A stretch of 64,000 bases of DNA from Halobacillus halophilus (lineage in GTDB: Bacteria > Bacillota > Bacilli > Bacillales > Halobacillaceae), in assembly GCF_020171985.1 (NCBI RefSeq), contig NZ_JAIVAL010000007.1:1-64000 (forward strand). Reading direction: 5' to 3'. The notes under the pieces were generated by a model, which saw only the letters and a list, made by a program, of their open reading frames with translations, was not told the origin of the DNA and did no database searches. A program made the position numbers and the translations under genes. Below, piece after piece: positions 33,641 to 43,196 of the stretch; the first letter of the stretch is position 1, and every line of letters starts with the position of its first letter.

Positions 33641-36327
33641 TGTCTTAATAATCTCATGCTGTTTAAAATAACGACCAGAGCCGCTCCTGTATCACTTAAA
33701 ACGGCCATCCATAATGTCAGGAAACCCGGGAAAATCAACAGCAATGCTGCAAGTTTTGTAATTAAGGAAAACCAGACATTCTGTTTAATAATCTTTAAGG
33801 ACCGCCTGCTTAACTTGATGGTATAGGGAAGTTTTTCTAAGTTATCAGCCATTAATACAATATCGGCCGTTTCCATGGCTGTATCTGCACCTGCACCTCC
33901 CATGGCAATACCGAGATCGGCTGTCGCGAGCGCAGGTGCATCGTTAATACCATCTCCGACCATCGCTACACGTTTTCCTTCTGCCTGCAGCTTTTTGACG
34001 GCCGTTACTTTTTCTTCAGGCATCAAGTCGGAGAAGTAGCGGTCTACCCCTGCTGAATCGGCCACCTTTTTAGCGGTACCTTCATTATCCCCGGTCAGCA
34101 TAACCATTTCCTTAAGCCCCGTGCTTTTCAGTGCTTGAATAGAGTCGATCGTGATCTCTCGTATGGTGTCCGCTACGCCTATCACTCCTAGTATTTCGGT
34201 GCGAGTGCCCACGATGACGAGAGATCCCCCGTCGCCCTGGATAGAATGAATTTGGTCACGAATTTTTTCAACGGAGATGTCCAGTTCTTCAAATAGTTTA
34301 GGGTTACCGGCAAAGTAATCGACTCCATCCACCGTGGCTTGTGCTCCTTTTCCTGCAATCGCCTGGTAATTCAAGCCGTCTCTTACACCAATCTCCCTTT
34401 CCCTTGCATAATCCGTAATCGCTTTAGCAATGGGATGTGTCGAATGAGCTTCGATTGTATGAGCGATACGGATCAGTTCGTCAGGCTTGCCATTCAGCGC
34501 AAATACTTGAGATACTCTCGGTTTTCCTTCTGTTAAGGTACCGGTTTTATCAAAAGCAATCGCCTGAACAGCGCCTGCTTTCTCAAGGAAAGTTCCTCCC
34601 TTAATTAACACTCCGTTTTTGGCTGCATTTCCAATCGCCGACACAATCGCGACGGGCGTAGATATGACAAGAGCACATGGACACGCAACTACGAGTAAGG
34701 CAAGACCTTTATACACCCATTCGCCAAAACTGCCGAAGCCGGTAAGAGGCGGAAGCACCATCACAAGCAGCGCCATACTGAAAACAATTGGTGTGTAGAC
34801 CCGGGCGAAACGATCTACGAATGCTTGAGTTGGAGCTTTTTTCTCCTGAGCCTCTTCTACGAGATGAATAATGCCTGCAATCGTTGTATCTTCCACCAGC
34901 TTTGTTACGCGGATCTCAAGAGAGCCATGCTCATTAATCGTTCCTGCAAAAACGGTATCGCCTTCCATTTTATCAACTGGAAGAGACTCCCCTGTAATCG
35001 GGGCCTGATTGATGCTGGAAGAACCTGATACGACTTCCCCATCAAGAGGCAGCTTCTCTCCTGGTTTAACGAGAATTCTGTCCTGTATGGAAATATCCTC
35101 AACAGGTTTCCTTACCCACTCGTTTCCTACTTTCACAGTAGCTTCAGACGGGGCAAGATTAATGAGGCTACGAATCGAATCCCTTGTTCGCTCAATGGAT
35201 CTATTTTGCAGCGTGTTTCCAAGAGCAAACAGCCATACAACCATTGCACCTTCAAACCACTCTCCGATTAGGGCAGCACCTATAGCAGCAGAAGCCATTA
35301 GAACGTTCATATCCAACGAGCGGCTTCTGATGGAATAAAAAGCACTTCTGGCCGGCTTATATCCTCCAATTGCGATGGAAGCTGCATAGAGCAGGGTGAT
35401 CAGTAAGGCTGGAAGATTTGTAAAAGAACCTATAAAACCTAGGGCCAGTAAAATACCTGAAAAAGTGGTTCTTGTATCTTTTGGTTTCTTCTTAGTTTCA
35501 TTACCTTCTGTTTTTCTTGAGGTTTCCAGAGAAGCTGTAAAACCTGATTTCCCTACTTCCTGAATGATTTCTTCTGATGAAGTATTATGATCAATCTGCA
35601 TCTTGCCCGTAGAAAAATTCACCGTAACTTCATTTACCTTAGGCTGACTGCCAAGATGCTTTTCAATCGTTTTAGCGCAGGAACCACAATCCATCCCTTC
35701 AATAAGATAGGTTTGTGTATTCTTCTTCTTATCGGATTCTCTTTCAGCTTCAAAGCCTAACCTCCGAACAAGTCTGGGAACTTCCTGCAGAGTTTCCTCG
35801 TCTCTTGCCTCCACCTTGAGCTTCCCTGTTCCATAGTGAACCTCCACGGTTTGAAAACCAGCCTGCTGCCCCAGACTTTTTTCGATAGTGGCGGCACAGG
35901 AAGGACAGTCCATTCCAGAAACGTTGAAAACCGTTACTCCGGAGGAACGCGAAAGGGATGACTCTACTGTTTTCTGCCTTTCGCCCGTAGAAGTACTATT
36001 ACTGCAGCAGCTGGACGTTTCTGATGTTTCTTCTTCGTTAGCTGCGTTACTTTCGTTACTGCAGCAAGAGGAGGTTTCCGTTGATTGAATTGCTTTATTA
36101 TTTTCTTTGCTGCAGCATGAAGATGTTCCTGCTTCTTCCACATCCACATCTTCTTCTTTACTACAGCACGTTGAAGTTTCCGTTGACTTAACAGCTGTAT
36201 CACTTTCTTTGCTACAGCATGTTGAGGTTTCCGTTGACTTAACAGCTGTTCGGCTTTGCCCGTTTACAAGCGAGGTGTTCTCGTTCGAACAGCAGCTGCT
36301 TTCTTGCTGTTTTTTAATATGGCTCAT
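33634..36327 (-). CDS. cadA: Cadmium/zinc/lead P1B-type ATPase with Cys-Cys repeat leader
   Basis: 897 residues, longer than the usual 700-800. Residues 10-110 hold six Cys-Cys pairs (12, 37, 54, 71, 88, 107) in Ser/Thr/Glu-rich repeats, mostly 17 residues apart. Two heavy-metal domains follow (GMDCPSC, Cys141/144; GMDCGSC, Cys214/217). The ATPase core has CPC at 549-551 in the metal-path helix, phosphorylation site DKTGT at 593-597, and GDGINDAPAL. It exports Cd2+, Zn2+ or Pb2+. It follows cadC by about 40 bases and should be induced by metal. Confidence 0.93.
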   Translation of the reverse strand: MSHIKKQQESSCCSNENTSLVNGQSRTAVKSTETSTCCSKESDTAVKSTETSTCCSKEEDVDVEEAGTSSCCSKENNKAIQSTETSSCCSNESNAANEEETSETSSCCSNSTSTGERQKTVESSLSRSSGVTVFNVSGMDCPSCAATIEKSLGQQAGFQTVEVHYGTGKLKVEARDEETLQEVPRLVRRLGFEAERESDKKKNTQTYLIEGMDCGSCAKTIEKHLGSQPKVNEVTVNFSTGKMQIDHNTSSEEIIQEVGKSGFTASLETSRKTEGNETKKKPKDTRTTFSGILLALGFIGSFTNLPALLITLLYAASIAIGGYKPARSAFYSIRSRSLDMNVLMASAAIGAALIGEWFEGAMVVWLFALGNTLQNRSIERTRDSIRSLINLAPSEATVKVGNEWVRKPVEDISIQDRILVKPGEKLPLDGEVVSGSSSINQAPITGESLPVDKMEGDTVFAGTINEHGSLEIRVTKLVEDTTIAGIIHLVEEAQEKKAPTQAFVDRFARVYTPIVFSMALLVMVLPPLTGFGSFGEWVYKGLALLVVACPCALVISTPVAIVSAIGNAAKNGVLIKGGTFLEKAGAVQAIAFDKTGTLTEGKPRVSQVFALNGKPDELIRIAHTIEAHSTHPIAKAITDYAREREIGVRDGLNYQAIAGKGAQATVDGVDYFAGNPKLFEELDISVEKIRDQIHSIQGDGGSLVIVGTRTEILGVIGVADTIREITIDSIQALKSTGLKEMVMLTGDNEGTAKKVADSAGVDRYFSDLMPEEKVTAVKKLQAEGKRVAMVGDGINDAPALATADLGIAMGGAGADTAMETADIVLMADNLEKLPYTIKLSRRSLKIIKQNVWFSLITKLAALLLIFPGFLTLWMAVLSDTGAALVVILNSMRLLRQK

Positions 36328-36366
36328 ATAGCTGCCTCCGTTCTTATTGTCTGTTACATTCTTTCC

Positions 36367-36738
36367 TTACTTTTCATGGGCGTGAATCATCGCAATATTG
36401 ACAAGCTGATGCACATGTTCATCGGCTAACGAATAAAAGACCAGCTTCCCTTCTTTTCGATATTTCGCTAAACCCATGTTTCGTAGTAAACGCAAATGGT
36501 GCGAGGCGGTAGCATTTGTGGAACGGATAATGTTGGCTACATCGCATACACACAATTCTTCTTCCAGCGTTAACGCGTAAGCAATTTTTAACCGCGTTGA
36601 ATCGGATAAAGCTTTGAATATAAGTTCGACGCCCAACACTTCATCCATTTTGGGCTGAACGCGTTCAACGAGTTCCTCATCGTAACAAAACGTATCGCAT
36701 GTATCTTTCTCAACTTTTTTTACTATCTTTTCACTCAC
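36367..36738 (-). CDS. cadC: ArsR/SmtB-family metal-sensing repressor CadC
   Basis: Winged-helix repressor released by Cd/Pb/Zn. The N-terminal DTCDTFCYDEE and the ELCVCDVAN segment supply the four Cys of the CadC metal site. The recognition helix is NATASHHLRLLRNMGLA. I place the start at the GTG (36738, 123 residues), six bases after AAGGTG; an ATG five codons upstream is the alternative. It is first in the operon with cadA and its probable operator lies upstream. Confidence 0.9.
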   Translation of the reverse strand: MSEKIVKKVEKDTCDTFCYDEELVERVQPKMDEVLGVELIFKALSDSTRLKIAYALTLEEELCVCDVANIIRSTNATASHHLRLLRNMGLAKYRKEGKLVFYSLADEHVHQLVNIAMIHAHEK

Positions 36739-36781
36739 AACGTTCACCTTCATTCTAATAATTGTTTGAATGTTTGTTTAT

Positions 36782-36841
36782 AGTGTATGCTCTATACAAG
36801 TAAATAGTCAACCTTAATATTCAAATAATCATTTGAATATT
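36782..36841 (-). promoter_or_regulatory. cad promoter and CadC operator
   Basis: Palindrome AATATTCAAAT-AATC-ATTTGAATATT (36816-36841) closely resembles known cadO sequences containing TCAAATAAATATTTGAA. On the minus strand it is followed within 5 bases by a -35 TTGACT (36811-36806) and, 18 bases on, a -10 TACACT (36787-36782). CadC bound here would repress until metal binds. Confidence 0.75.
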
Positions 36842-36898
36842 AGAATGATCCTTACCTGCACGAATAAGCTGATAGCAGACTATTTACATGCATTAAAA

Positions 36899-36936
36899 TA
36901 GCTTGCAGAAAACCAAATGGTTTCCTGCAAGCTATA
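36899..36936 (-). terminator. Terminator after ald
   Basis: TAGCTTGCAG and CTGCAAGCTA pair, with an inner AAACCA/TGGTTT stem, ending in a weak TTTTAA on the minus strand. Confidence 0.7.
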
Positions 36937-36954
36937 ATCGCTCCAAGTATAGAT

Positions 36955-38085
36955 CTATGCATACGTTTCCGCCCTCAACGCATTCGCTGCATCCATAAAA
37001 CGAAGCTGGTGGACTTCAGCCACTTCTTTATACGTTACATAGCCATTCACCACATTCAGCCCTTTTAACAAAGCTTCATTTTCAAGACATGCCCGCTCGT
37101 GACCCTTATTTGCAATCTGGATCGCATAAGGAATCGTCACATTCGTAAGTGCCAATGTTGAAGTCCGGGGAACAGCCCCCGGCATATTGCCGACCGCATA
37201 GTGTACCACTCCATGCTTTATATATATCGGATCATCATGCGTGGTTACGTGATCCACCGTCTCAACGATTCCTCCTTGATCTACGGCTACATCCACGATT
37301 ACGGAACCAGCTCTCATCGCTTGCACCATCTCTTTTGTAACAAGGCGCGGGGCCTTTGCACCGGGAAGCAGGACCGCGCCGACGACCAGGTCTGCTTCTT
37401 GAACCGCTTCCTCTATGTTTAATGGATTGGACATTAATGTATTGATTGAAGAACCAAACAAATCATCCAGCTGACGGAGCCGCTCTGGACTTAGGTCAAT
37501 CATGGTTACATCGGCCCCTAAGCCGACTGCAATTTTAGCAGCATTGGTTCCTACGACTCCACCGCCAATAATCGTCACCTTACCTCTTCTTACTCCCGGA
37601 ACACTCCCCAGCAGGATGCCTTTACCGCTGCTTGGCTTCTCTAAATATTGAGCGCCTTTTTGCGTCGCCATGCGTCCAGCTACTTCACTCATGGGAGTCA
37701 AAAGGGGCAGCGTGCCGTCGGTTAGTTGAACTGTCTCATAAGCGATGGCTGCGACCTTTTTATCGCTTAGGGCTCGCGTAAGCTTCTCGTCAGCCGCCAG
37801 GTGAAGAAAGGTAAATAGGATCAACCCTTCAAAAAAGTAGTGATACTCTTCTGGAATTGGTTCTTTCACTTTCATCACCATGGCAGACGTCCAGGCTTCA
37901 GCCGCTGTATCTACAATAGTCGCGCCTGCTTGAGAGTAATCATGATCCGTAAAACCCGAGCCTTCCCCAGCGCCTTTTTCAAGCACTACTTCGTGACCTT
38001 CCTTTACGAGATTCGCAGTCCCCGCAGGAGTCATGGCCACCCGATTTTCATGATTCTTTAATTCTCTTGGAATCCCAATCTTCAT
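36955..38085 (-). CDS. ald: Alanine dehydrogenase
   Basis: 376 residues, the usual length. It interconverts L-alanine with pyruvate and ammonium using [23 protein letters not shown] and the nucleotide motif [15 protein letters not shown] are diagnostic. It lies 22 bases after an omega-aminotransferase, so it likely oxidises the alanine formed when pyruvate accepts the amino group of beta-alanine. That would regenerate pyruvate and release ammonium. The ribosome site is GGAGAGAGACCGG. Confidence 0.95.
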   Translation of the reverse strand: MKIGIPRELKNHENRVAMTPAGTANLVKEGHEVVLEKGAGEGSGFTDHDYSQAGATIVDTAAEAWTSAMVMKVKEPIPEEYHYFFEGLILFTFLHLAADEKLTRALSDKKVAAIAYETVQLTDGTLPLLTPMSEVAGRMATQKGAQYLEKPSSGKGILLGSVPGVRRGKVTIIGGGVVGTNAAKIAVGLGADVTMIDLSPERLRQLDDLFGSSINTLMSNPLNIEEAVQEADLVVGAVLLPGAKAPRLVTKEMVQAMRAGSVIVDVAVDQGGIVETVDHVTTHDDPIYIKHGVVHYAVGNMPGAVPRTSTLALTNVTIPYAIQIANKGHERACLENEALLKGLNVVNGYVTYKEVAEVHQLRFMDAANALRAETYA

Positions 38086-38106
38086 CCGGTCTCTCTCCTT
38101 TTCTAT

Positions 38107-39447
38107 CTAGAGCTGATGGAGTGCATCGACCAGCGTGTTAAGCAGTAATTGCATATCTTCTTCCTCGATGGTGAGCGGGGGCGACAGAGTGAGAACATTA
38201 TTATAACCGGCCACCGTCATCCCGTTCTTACCTATTAATATACCCTGGTCTTTGCAATAGCCAATCACCTGGTTCACTTTGCTCACTTCAAGCGGCTCTT
38301 TCGTTTCTTTATCCTCCACGAGTTCAATCCCTATTAGAAGCCCTTTGCCGCGGATATCTCCTACATACTTATGAGTGCCCAGACGGTGACGCAGCTCATT
38401 TTTTGCCGCTTCTCCAAGTGCTCTTGATCGGTCGAACAGATTCTCTTTTTCCATGATCTCGATATTTTTAAGCGCAACGGCGCAGGATGCCGGATGACCG
38501 CCAAAGGTATTAATATGACGGAAAAAATCATACGGTTCGCTTCCGCAAAAAGCTTCATAAACCTCTCTTTTAACGGCAGTTGCCGAAAGGGGCAGGTATG
38601 CACTTGTTATTCCTTTAGCCATCGTGATGATATCCGGTTTGACGTCATAATTCATAAATCCAAATGGCTTGCCTGTCCGGCCGAACCCGCAGATGACTTC
38701 ATCCACGATCATTAAGGCACCGTGCCGTTCACAAACAGCTTTTACTTCTTTCATATATTGCTCTGGCGGCACGATTACGCCTCCACCTGTAATAATCGGT
38801 TCCATAATGACTCCGGCGATCGATTCACTATGTTCCCACGTCATCACCCGGTCGATATCCTGTGCTCCCCACTGATCCTTCTCGCTATGATCATTTCGAT
38901 ATTCGTCAGGCGGTGCTACATGCAGGAATCCGGGACCCAGCGGCTCATACTTATACTTGCGCTGAGCCTGACCTGTCGCGGCGAGCGAGCTGGTAGAGTT
39001 GCCATGATACGCCCGGTATCTCGATATAAATTTAGTCCGGTAATAATCCCCTTTTTGCTGGTGGTACTGTCTGACCATTTTAAAAGCCGCTTCATTCGCT
39101 TCCGACCCGCTGTTGGAAAAGAAAATTACATAGTCATCACCTAAGAGCTGATTAATCTTCTCTCCTAATTTAATCGCGGATTCATGGCTCTGGGTCATTG
39201 GCATATAGGATAATTCTTTCATTTGCTCGAAAGCAGCCTGAGCTAATTCTTCTCTTCCATATCCTATATTGACGCACCACAACCCCGACATAGCGTCCAG
39301 ATAACGGTTCCCTTCAACATCCGTAATCCAGGATCCTTTCGCACTCTTGGCTACCATCGTATCTTCAGGTTTATAAGGTTTCATTGAATGCCATACATAT
39401 TTTTCGTCTTTGGCCAGCAAATCGCTCTTCACATCAGCTTTTGTCAA
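38107..39447 (-). CDS. Class III omega-aminotransferase, probably beta-alanine:pyruvate
   Basis: 446 residues, PLP fold type I. Landmarks are SGSEANEAAFKMVRQYHQ, MIVDEVICGFGRTGKPF and the PLP lysine in TMAKGITSAYLPLSA. It starts at a TTG (39447) after AAGGGGG. Neighbouring ald and the pyrimidine-catabolic genes point to transamination of beta-alanine to malonate semialdehyde with pyruvate as acceptor. Related enzymes use taurine, GABA or aromatic amines, so specificity needs assay. Confidence 0.87.
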   Translation of the reverse strand: MTKADVKSDLLAKDEKYVWHSMKPYKPEDTMVAKSAKGSWITDVEGNRYLDAMSGLWCVNIGYGREELAQAAFEQMKELSYMPMTQSHESAIKLGEKINQLLGDDYVIFFSNSGSEANEAAFKMVRQYHQQKGDYYRTKFISRYRAYHGNSTSSLAATGQAQRKYKYEPLGPGFLHVAPPDEYRNDHSEKDQWGAQDIDRVMTWEHSESIAGVIMEPIITGGGVIVPPEQYMKEVKAVCERHGALMIVDEVICGFGRTGKPFGFMNYDVKPDIITMAKGITSAYLPLSATAVKREVYEAFCGSEPYDFFRHINTFGGHPASCAVALKNIEIMEKENLFDRSRALGEAAKNELRHRLGTHKYVGDIRGKGLLIGIELVEDKETKEPLEVSKVNQVIGYCKDQGILIGKNGMTVAGYNNVLTLSPPLTIEEEDMQLLLNTLVDALHQL

Positions 39448-39648
39448 CGGAGGAACCCCCTTGAATTAGAAATATAAGGTAATATTTTGAATTGTCTTAA
39501 TTATCTAACATATACAAAGAACTTTCATTAGACATAGTGTCAAATGGTTAAAACGATCCTTTCACACATTGACTACACATCGGAGTAAACCGAGTTTCTT
39601 CTATTATATAGTGGCTTTATCCCTCTCCACTCACGTTTTTGTCCATAA

Positions 39649-39679
39649 AAAAACACTTATTCCATGTCAGAATAAGTGA
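39649..39679 (-). terminator. Terminator after the PucR-type regulator
   Basis: CACTTATTC and GAATAAGTG pair, with TTTTTTTATGG following on the minus strand. It isolates the regulator from the aminotransferase gene. Confidence 0.8.
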
Positions 39680-39709
39680 ACTGTCTATAGGCTTGGCTAC
39701 ATGAAGTAG

Positions 39710-41293
39710 TCAGCTGGAAATGGTTTTTTGATACTCATTTGCGAGCAGTGCGAACTCAAGGACCTGTCTCTTTTCCGATTCCATGAAGTCAGAGCCTAGC
39801 AGTTTCTCCAATTTCTCAAGTCTGTGGTATAAGGTTTGTCGCACCACAAAAACTCGGTCCGCTGTTTCTTTTTTGGACCCATTGCAGGATAAATACACCC
39901 TTAACGTTTCTAATAAGTTCGCATTGTGTTTCTCATCATATTGAATAATCGGCTCTAAATACTCCTCCACCAGTCCGTTCAAGTTGCTATGTTTATGTAC
40001 GAGCGAGATGAGCCGATACATGTGCATATCTTCATAAAAATATTTAAAATGGCCGGCCGGCATTTTATCCTGAATCGACAAGGTTTCCTGAGCCGTTTGG
40101 AAACTTTCATGCAGAAGGTTTAATTGCCTTACAAATTTGCCTCCGGCTATTTGAAACGAAGCAATGCTTGCATCATTAAGAAGACTGATTTTCTTCAATC
40201 GCTCAATTCCTCGTTTAATTCTAATCTTCCAATCTTCTTCCCCTTTTTTATTGAGCAGAATAAAGGTTAATAAATGACGTTTTTCGACGGCAAACACGAA
40301 ATATCCATTCTGATCGAAGATGTTATGAATCAGCATATTCAAGTACGCCAGGTCTAAATTATTGTCACGGCCCTCGGCCATTTTTAATTTTACCGTCAGG
40401 ACGACGGCTCCTGAGACCGGCTGATGGATTTTGTAAAAGGATAAGTGGTCTTTAATCTCTTCAGGACTATGCTCGCCTTGCAGCCATTCAAGAAGCCATT
40501 CGGTTTCCCTGGCCTTCCGTTTTTCCTCTGTATAGAGTTCCCGCAACAAATACTGAGCTAAAGCCGTTGCTGTACGATCCAGGAGAAGCGATTCAAATTC
40601 GGTGAATTCCCGGCAACTGGAAACTAAATAAATGGTCGCAAACTCCCGTTCAAATACTTGCACGGGCTGTTTGACCAATTGCTTCGATGAGGTATCATGG
40701 ATACGGGCAAGCATTGCCTCTCTTTCTTTTTCTCTCATTGCTGGAATTGTAACGACCCTGTGATCCTTAGCGATGTAAATTAACTGGCAGTTCACATACT
40801 GCTGTAAGTTTTTTAGTATTTCGAAATAGTTATCAATCTTTAACAGACGCTTATTTAAGCGTTGAGAGTAATCTTCTAAGTTTGTAATTAATTCATACTG
40901 CTGATTAATCAGGTGCGCATGAATGTCCTGGGTAATGTCCACGAATGAAACTTCCTCTTCAAAAATAATAATCGGAAAGTTGTTCTCATCAGCAAGCTGA
41001 ATCGCTTCTTCCGGTATGTGATCGATAAAGCTTCCCAGTTCGATGCAGATCCCCGCTACATTCCGCTGAATCATTTGTTCCAATAATTTCAGAAACAGGC
41101 TTTCATCATCTTTCCACCCAAATCCCGTTGCTAACACTAATTCGCCGCCCTTTAAATTGCCACGGACTTCGATCATTTCAAACACGTGAACCCACTTCAC
41201 TAGCCGGTCCATCCCCTTTTGACCAGCCACAACTTTCGCTGAAGCAAACAGTTTTCGATCCAATATGTTCTCTAGTGATACGCGATACTTCAT
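39710..41293 (-). CDS. PucR-family transcriptional regulator
   Basis: 527 residues from ATG at 41293 (AAGAGGGG ribosome site). It has the N-terminal PucR sensor domain (LENILDRKLFASAKVVAGQ), a GGDEF-like middle and a C-terminal helix-turn-helix of the CdaR/PucR type (SKKETADRVFVVRQTLYHRL). In Bacillus such proteins control purine or amino acid catabolism. Here it lies between the permease and aminotransferase genes and is the likely regulator of pyrimidine degradation. The inducer is unknown. Confidence 0.88.
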   Translation of the reverse strand: MKYRVSLENILDRKLFASAKVVAGQKGMDRLVKWVHVFEMIEVRGNLKGGELVLATGFGWKDDESLFLKLLEQMIQRNVAGICIELGSFIDHIPEEAIQLADENNFPIIIFEEEVSFVDITQDIHAHLINQQYELITNLEDYSQRLNKRLLKIDNYFEILKNLQQYVNCQLIYIAKDHRVVTIPAMREKEREAMLARIHDTSSKQLVKQPVQVFEREFATIYLVSSCREFTEFESLLLDRTATALAQYLLRELYTEEKRKARETEWLLEWLQGEHSPEEIKDHLSFYKIHQPVSGAVVLTVKLKMAEGRDNNLDLAYLNMLIHNIFDQNGYFVFAVEKRHLLTFILLNKKGEEDWKIRIKRGIERLKKISLLNDASIASFQIAGGKFVRQLNLLHESFQTAQETLSIQDKMPAGHFKYFYEDMHMYRLISLVHKHSNLNGLVEEYLEPIIQYDEKHNANLLETLRVYLSCNGSKKETADRVFVVRQTLYHRLEKLEKLLGSDFMESEKRQVLEFALLANEYQKTISS

Positions 41294-41368
41294 AGAAATA
41301 CCCCTCTTCAAACGTACTACAAAGCACCAGAAAAATCTAACTAATTGTGAGAAAATTTAACAAATATA

Positions 41369-41394
41369 AGAGGATAAGCCTAAGCTTATCCTCT
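41369..41394 (-). terminator. Terminator after the 78-residue gene
   Basis: AGAGGATAAGC and GCTTATCCTCT with a 4-base loop, then TTATATTTG on the minus strand; 11 bases after the stop. Confidence 0.72.
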
Positions 41395-41404
41395 AACAGT
41401 CCTT

Positions 41405-41641
41405 CTATTGAACTTCTTTTTGTCGTTGCTGCTGAACTAAAATAGTAGAAAAGTATTTACGTGCGTCTGGATGAAGAATATGCAGCCGCTCTTTTTCACT
41501 TTTTTCCGGATCGTTTCCCTTGTACTCAAACTCTACAAATGCACCGCTCAAATTCTCTGTCACACCTTTAATGGTGTAACCTTTCTCCAATAAAAAATCT
41601 ATTTTCTCACGCTCGATCTCAAACTCCTGATAAGTAGACAT
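41405..41641 (-). CDS. Small conserved-looking protein in the pyrimidine cluster
   Basis: 78 residues, MSTYQEFEIEREKIDFLLEK then a beta-rich middle (AFVEFEYKG) and a charged end. I do not recognise a family. A strong ribosome site (GGAGGAGGAGAAGG) and a 15-base gap to the upstream permease show it is a real operon member. It may be an accessory of the permease or a pathway protein; no motif decides this. Confidence 0.7.
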   Translation of the reverse strand: MSTYQEFEIEREKIDFLLEKGYTIKGVTENLSGAFVEFEYKGNDPEKSEKERLHILHPDARKYFSTILVQQQRQKEVQ

Positions 41642-41655
41642 CCTTCTCCTCCTCC

Positions 41656-43149
41656 TTAAACATCGACTTTAGCCGGAGCTGCTTCTGTGCCTGTTTTCCG
41701 GCCAATTTTCTCTTCCGCAAAGCCTCCCCCGACATTCCAGTCCCGTCCGACCGTTATGCCCAGGTATTCTTCATCACTCGGGTTTTCAATCTCTGCCTGT
41801 GGATGTTTTTTGAAATACCAGTGTTTAGCAAGCAAGTAATAAAGAAGAGCCCCAACTCCGAACCCTACAAAGAAGGAATAGGTACTGAACGTGTAAGCAG
41901 CTGCACTGCCTATTGCCCAGGAAATGACGCCCGCCCAATTAATGCCTCCATCGTAGCGGTACTGCCCTCCACTCTTATATAAATCGTGGACATTCATTCT
42001 CCGTTTTCTCAAAAGATAATAATCGGCGAAAATAATTCCGACGATCACCGATAAGATAGCAGCCGCAATAAGCAAGACCGGAATCAGCAGATTGAATACA
42101 CTCCACGGCTGAATGACTGTTCCAATCAAACCGGCAATAAACACACCGGCCCAGAAAGGAAGCTTCGGTCCGCCAACGTTGGAGAAGATAGTGGCCGCTG
42201 GCACGATATTAGCCGATACGTTCGTAGACCACTGAGCCAGGACTATCATTAAAAGCAGTATTCCGAGAACTAGGCCGCTGGCCGACTCCTGAAGGGCAAC
42301 AACCGGATCGAAGTTCGATACGGCGATATACGATACGGCACCAAGAACGACAATGAAGGTCTGTGTCAGCGGAAGCCCCACCAGACTTCCAACCAGAGCT
42401 CCCTTGTTTCGTTTCACCCAGTTTCTTTCATGCTTGGGCGCTTTAATAAACCGGGAAATGGATGAAATATCGGCCGCAAGTGTTGCCCAGTATCCCATGT
42501 TACTCACAACAACCACGACAAAAGCCGTGAAGGCTGCACTACCTGTAACAGGGCTCTCGACCCACCCCCAGATATCCTTGTTCTGAGCTGAAGCTTCACC
42601 AGCCAGATTAAAATACATCCAGACACCAATCAGAATAATAATTGGAGCCGCCAGATCGGCGAACTTCTCTACGGCTTTAATTCCAAGCGCTGTATTAAAT
42701 AATTGAAATAAGGCAAAAAGGACGTAACAGACAAACCAATTATCAAAGCCTGTTAAAATATTTAAGATTCCATTAATAGCTGTTGATCCAAAAAACGTGT
42801 TGATCCCAAACCACATCGATGCAGCCAGTCCTCGGACTACGGAAGGGAAGTGAGTTCCAAGTGTTCCAAAAGGAGCTCTCATGTAGACTGGAAAGGATAT
42901 ACCGTGTTCAATGCCGATATCTGCGGTCAGCGTGATCGCGAACCCTATTAACAGGGTCCCAAGCAGCGTTCCGAGTACCACCCAGATGAGGGAAATGGAT
43001 TGAACACCTGCTCCGCCAATGGCAAAGGCGGCTAATACCACAGCCATCCCGATCCACATAAACGTAAATCCGAGGGTACCGATTTTCTTTTCATGGTGAG
43101 GAATAGGCATGAGGTCCGGAGACTTTAAATGATTATCTTTTTTATCCAT
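41656..43149 (-). CDS. NCS1-family nucleobase:cation symporter
   Basis: 497 residues, about twelve membrane helices. Family landmarks are GIEHGISFPVYMRAPFG, AASMWFGINTFFG and the cytoplasmic loop around DYYLLRKRRMNVHDLY. NCS1 proteins import uracil, cytosine, allantoin or hydantoin with H+ or Na+. Because it lies with dihydropyrimidinase and PreAT, uracil, thymine or dihydropyrimidine is the likely load. The start follows TAGGAGGATTCCATATCT. Confidence 0.9.
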   Translation of the reverse strand: MDKKDNHLKSPDLMPIPHHEKKIGTLGFTFMWIGMAVVLAAFAIGGAGVQSISLIWVVLGTLLGTLLIGFAITLTADIGIEHGISFPVYMRAPFGTLGTHFPSVVRGLAASMWFGINTFFGSTAINGILNILTGFDNWFVCYVLFALFQLFNTALGIKAVEKFADLAAPIIILIGVWMYFNLAGEASAQNKDIWGWVESPVTGSAAFTAFVVVVVSNMGYWATLAADISSISRFIKAPKHERNWVKRNKGALVGSLVGLPLTQTFIVVLGAVSYIAVSNFDPVVALQESASGLVLGILLLMIVLAQWSTNVSANIVPAATIFSNVGGPKLPFWAGVFIAGLIGTVIQPWSVFNLLIPVLLIAAAILSVIVGIIFADYYLLRKRRMNVHDLYKSGGQYRYDGGINWAGVISWAIGSAAAYTFSTYSFFVGFGVGALLYYLLAKHWYFKKHPQAEIENPSDEEYLGITVGRDWNVGGGFAEEKIGRKTGTEAAPAKVDV

Positions 43150-43196
43150 AGATATGGAATCCTCCTATAATGATACATGGAAATTGTAAAGCAGCC

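Noticed and set aside
36000..36300. CRISPR-like or other DNA repeat array
   Set aside because: The 51-bp periodicity is in frame with cadA and encodes the Cys-Cys repeats.
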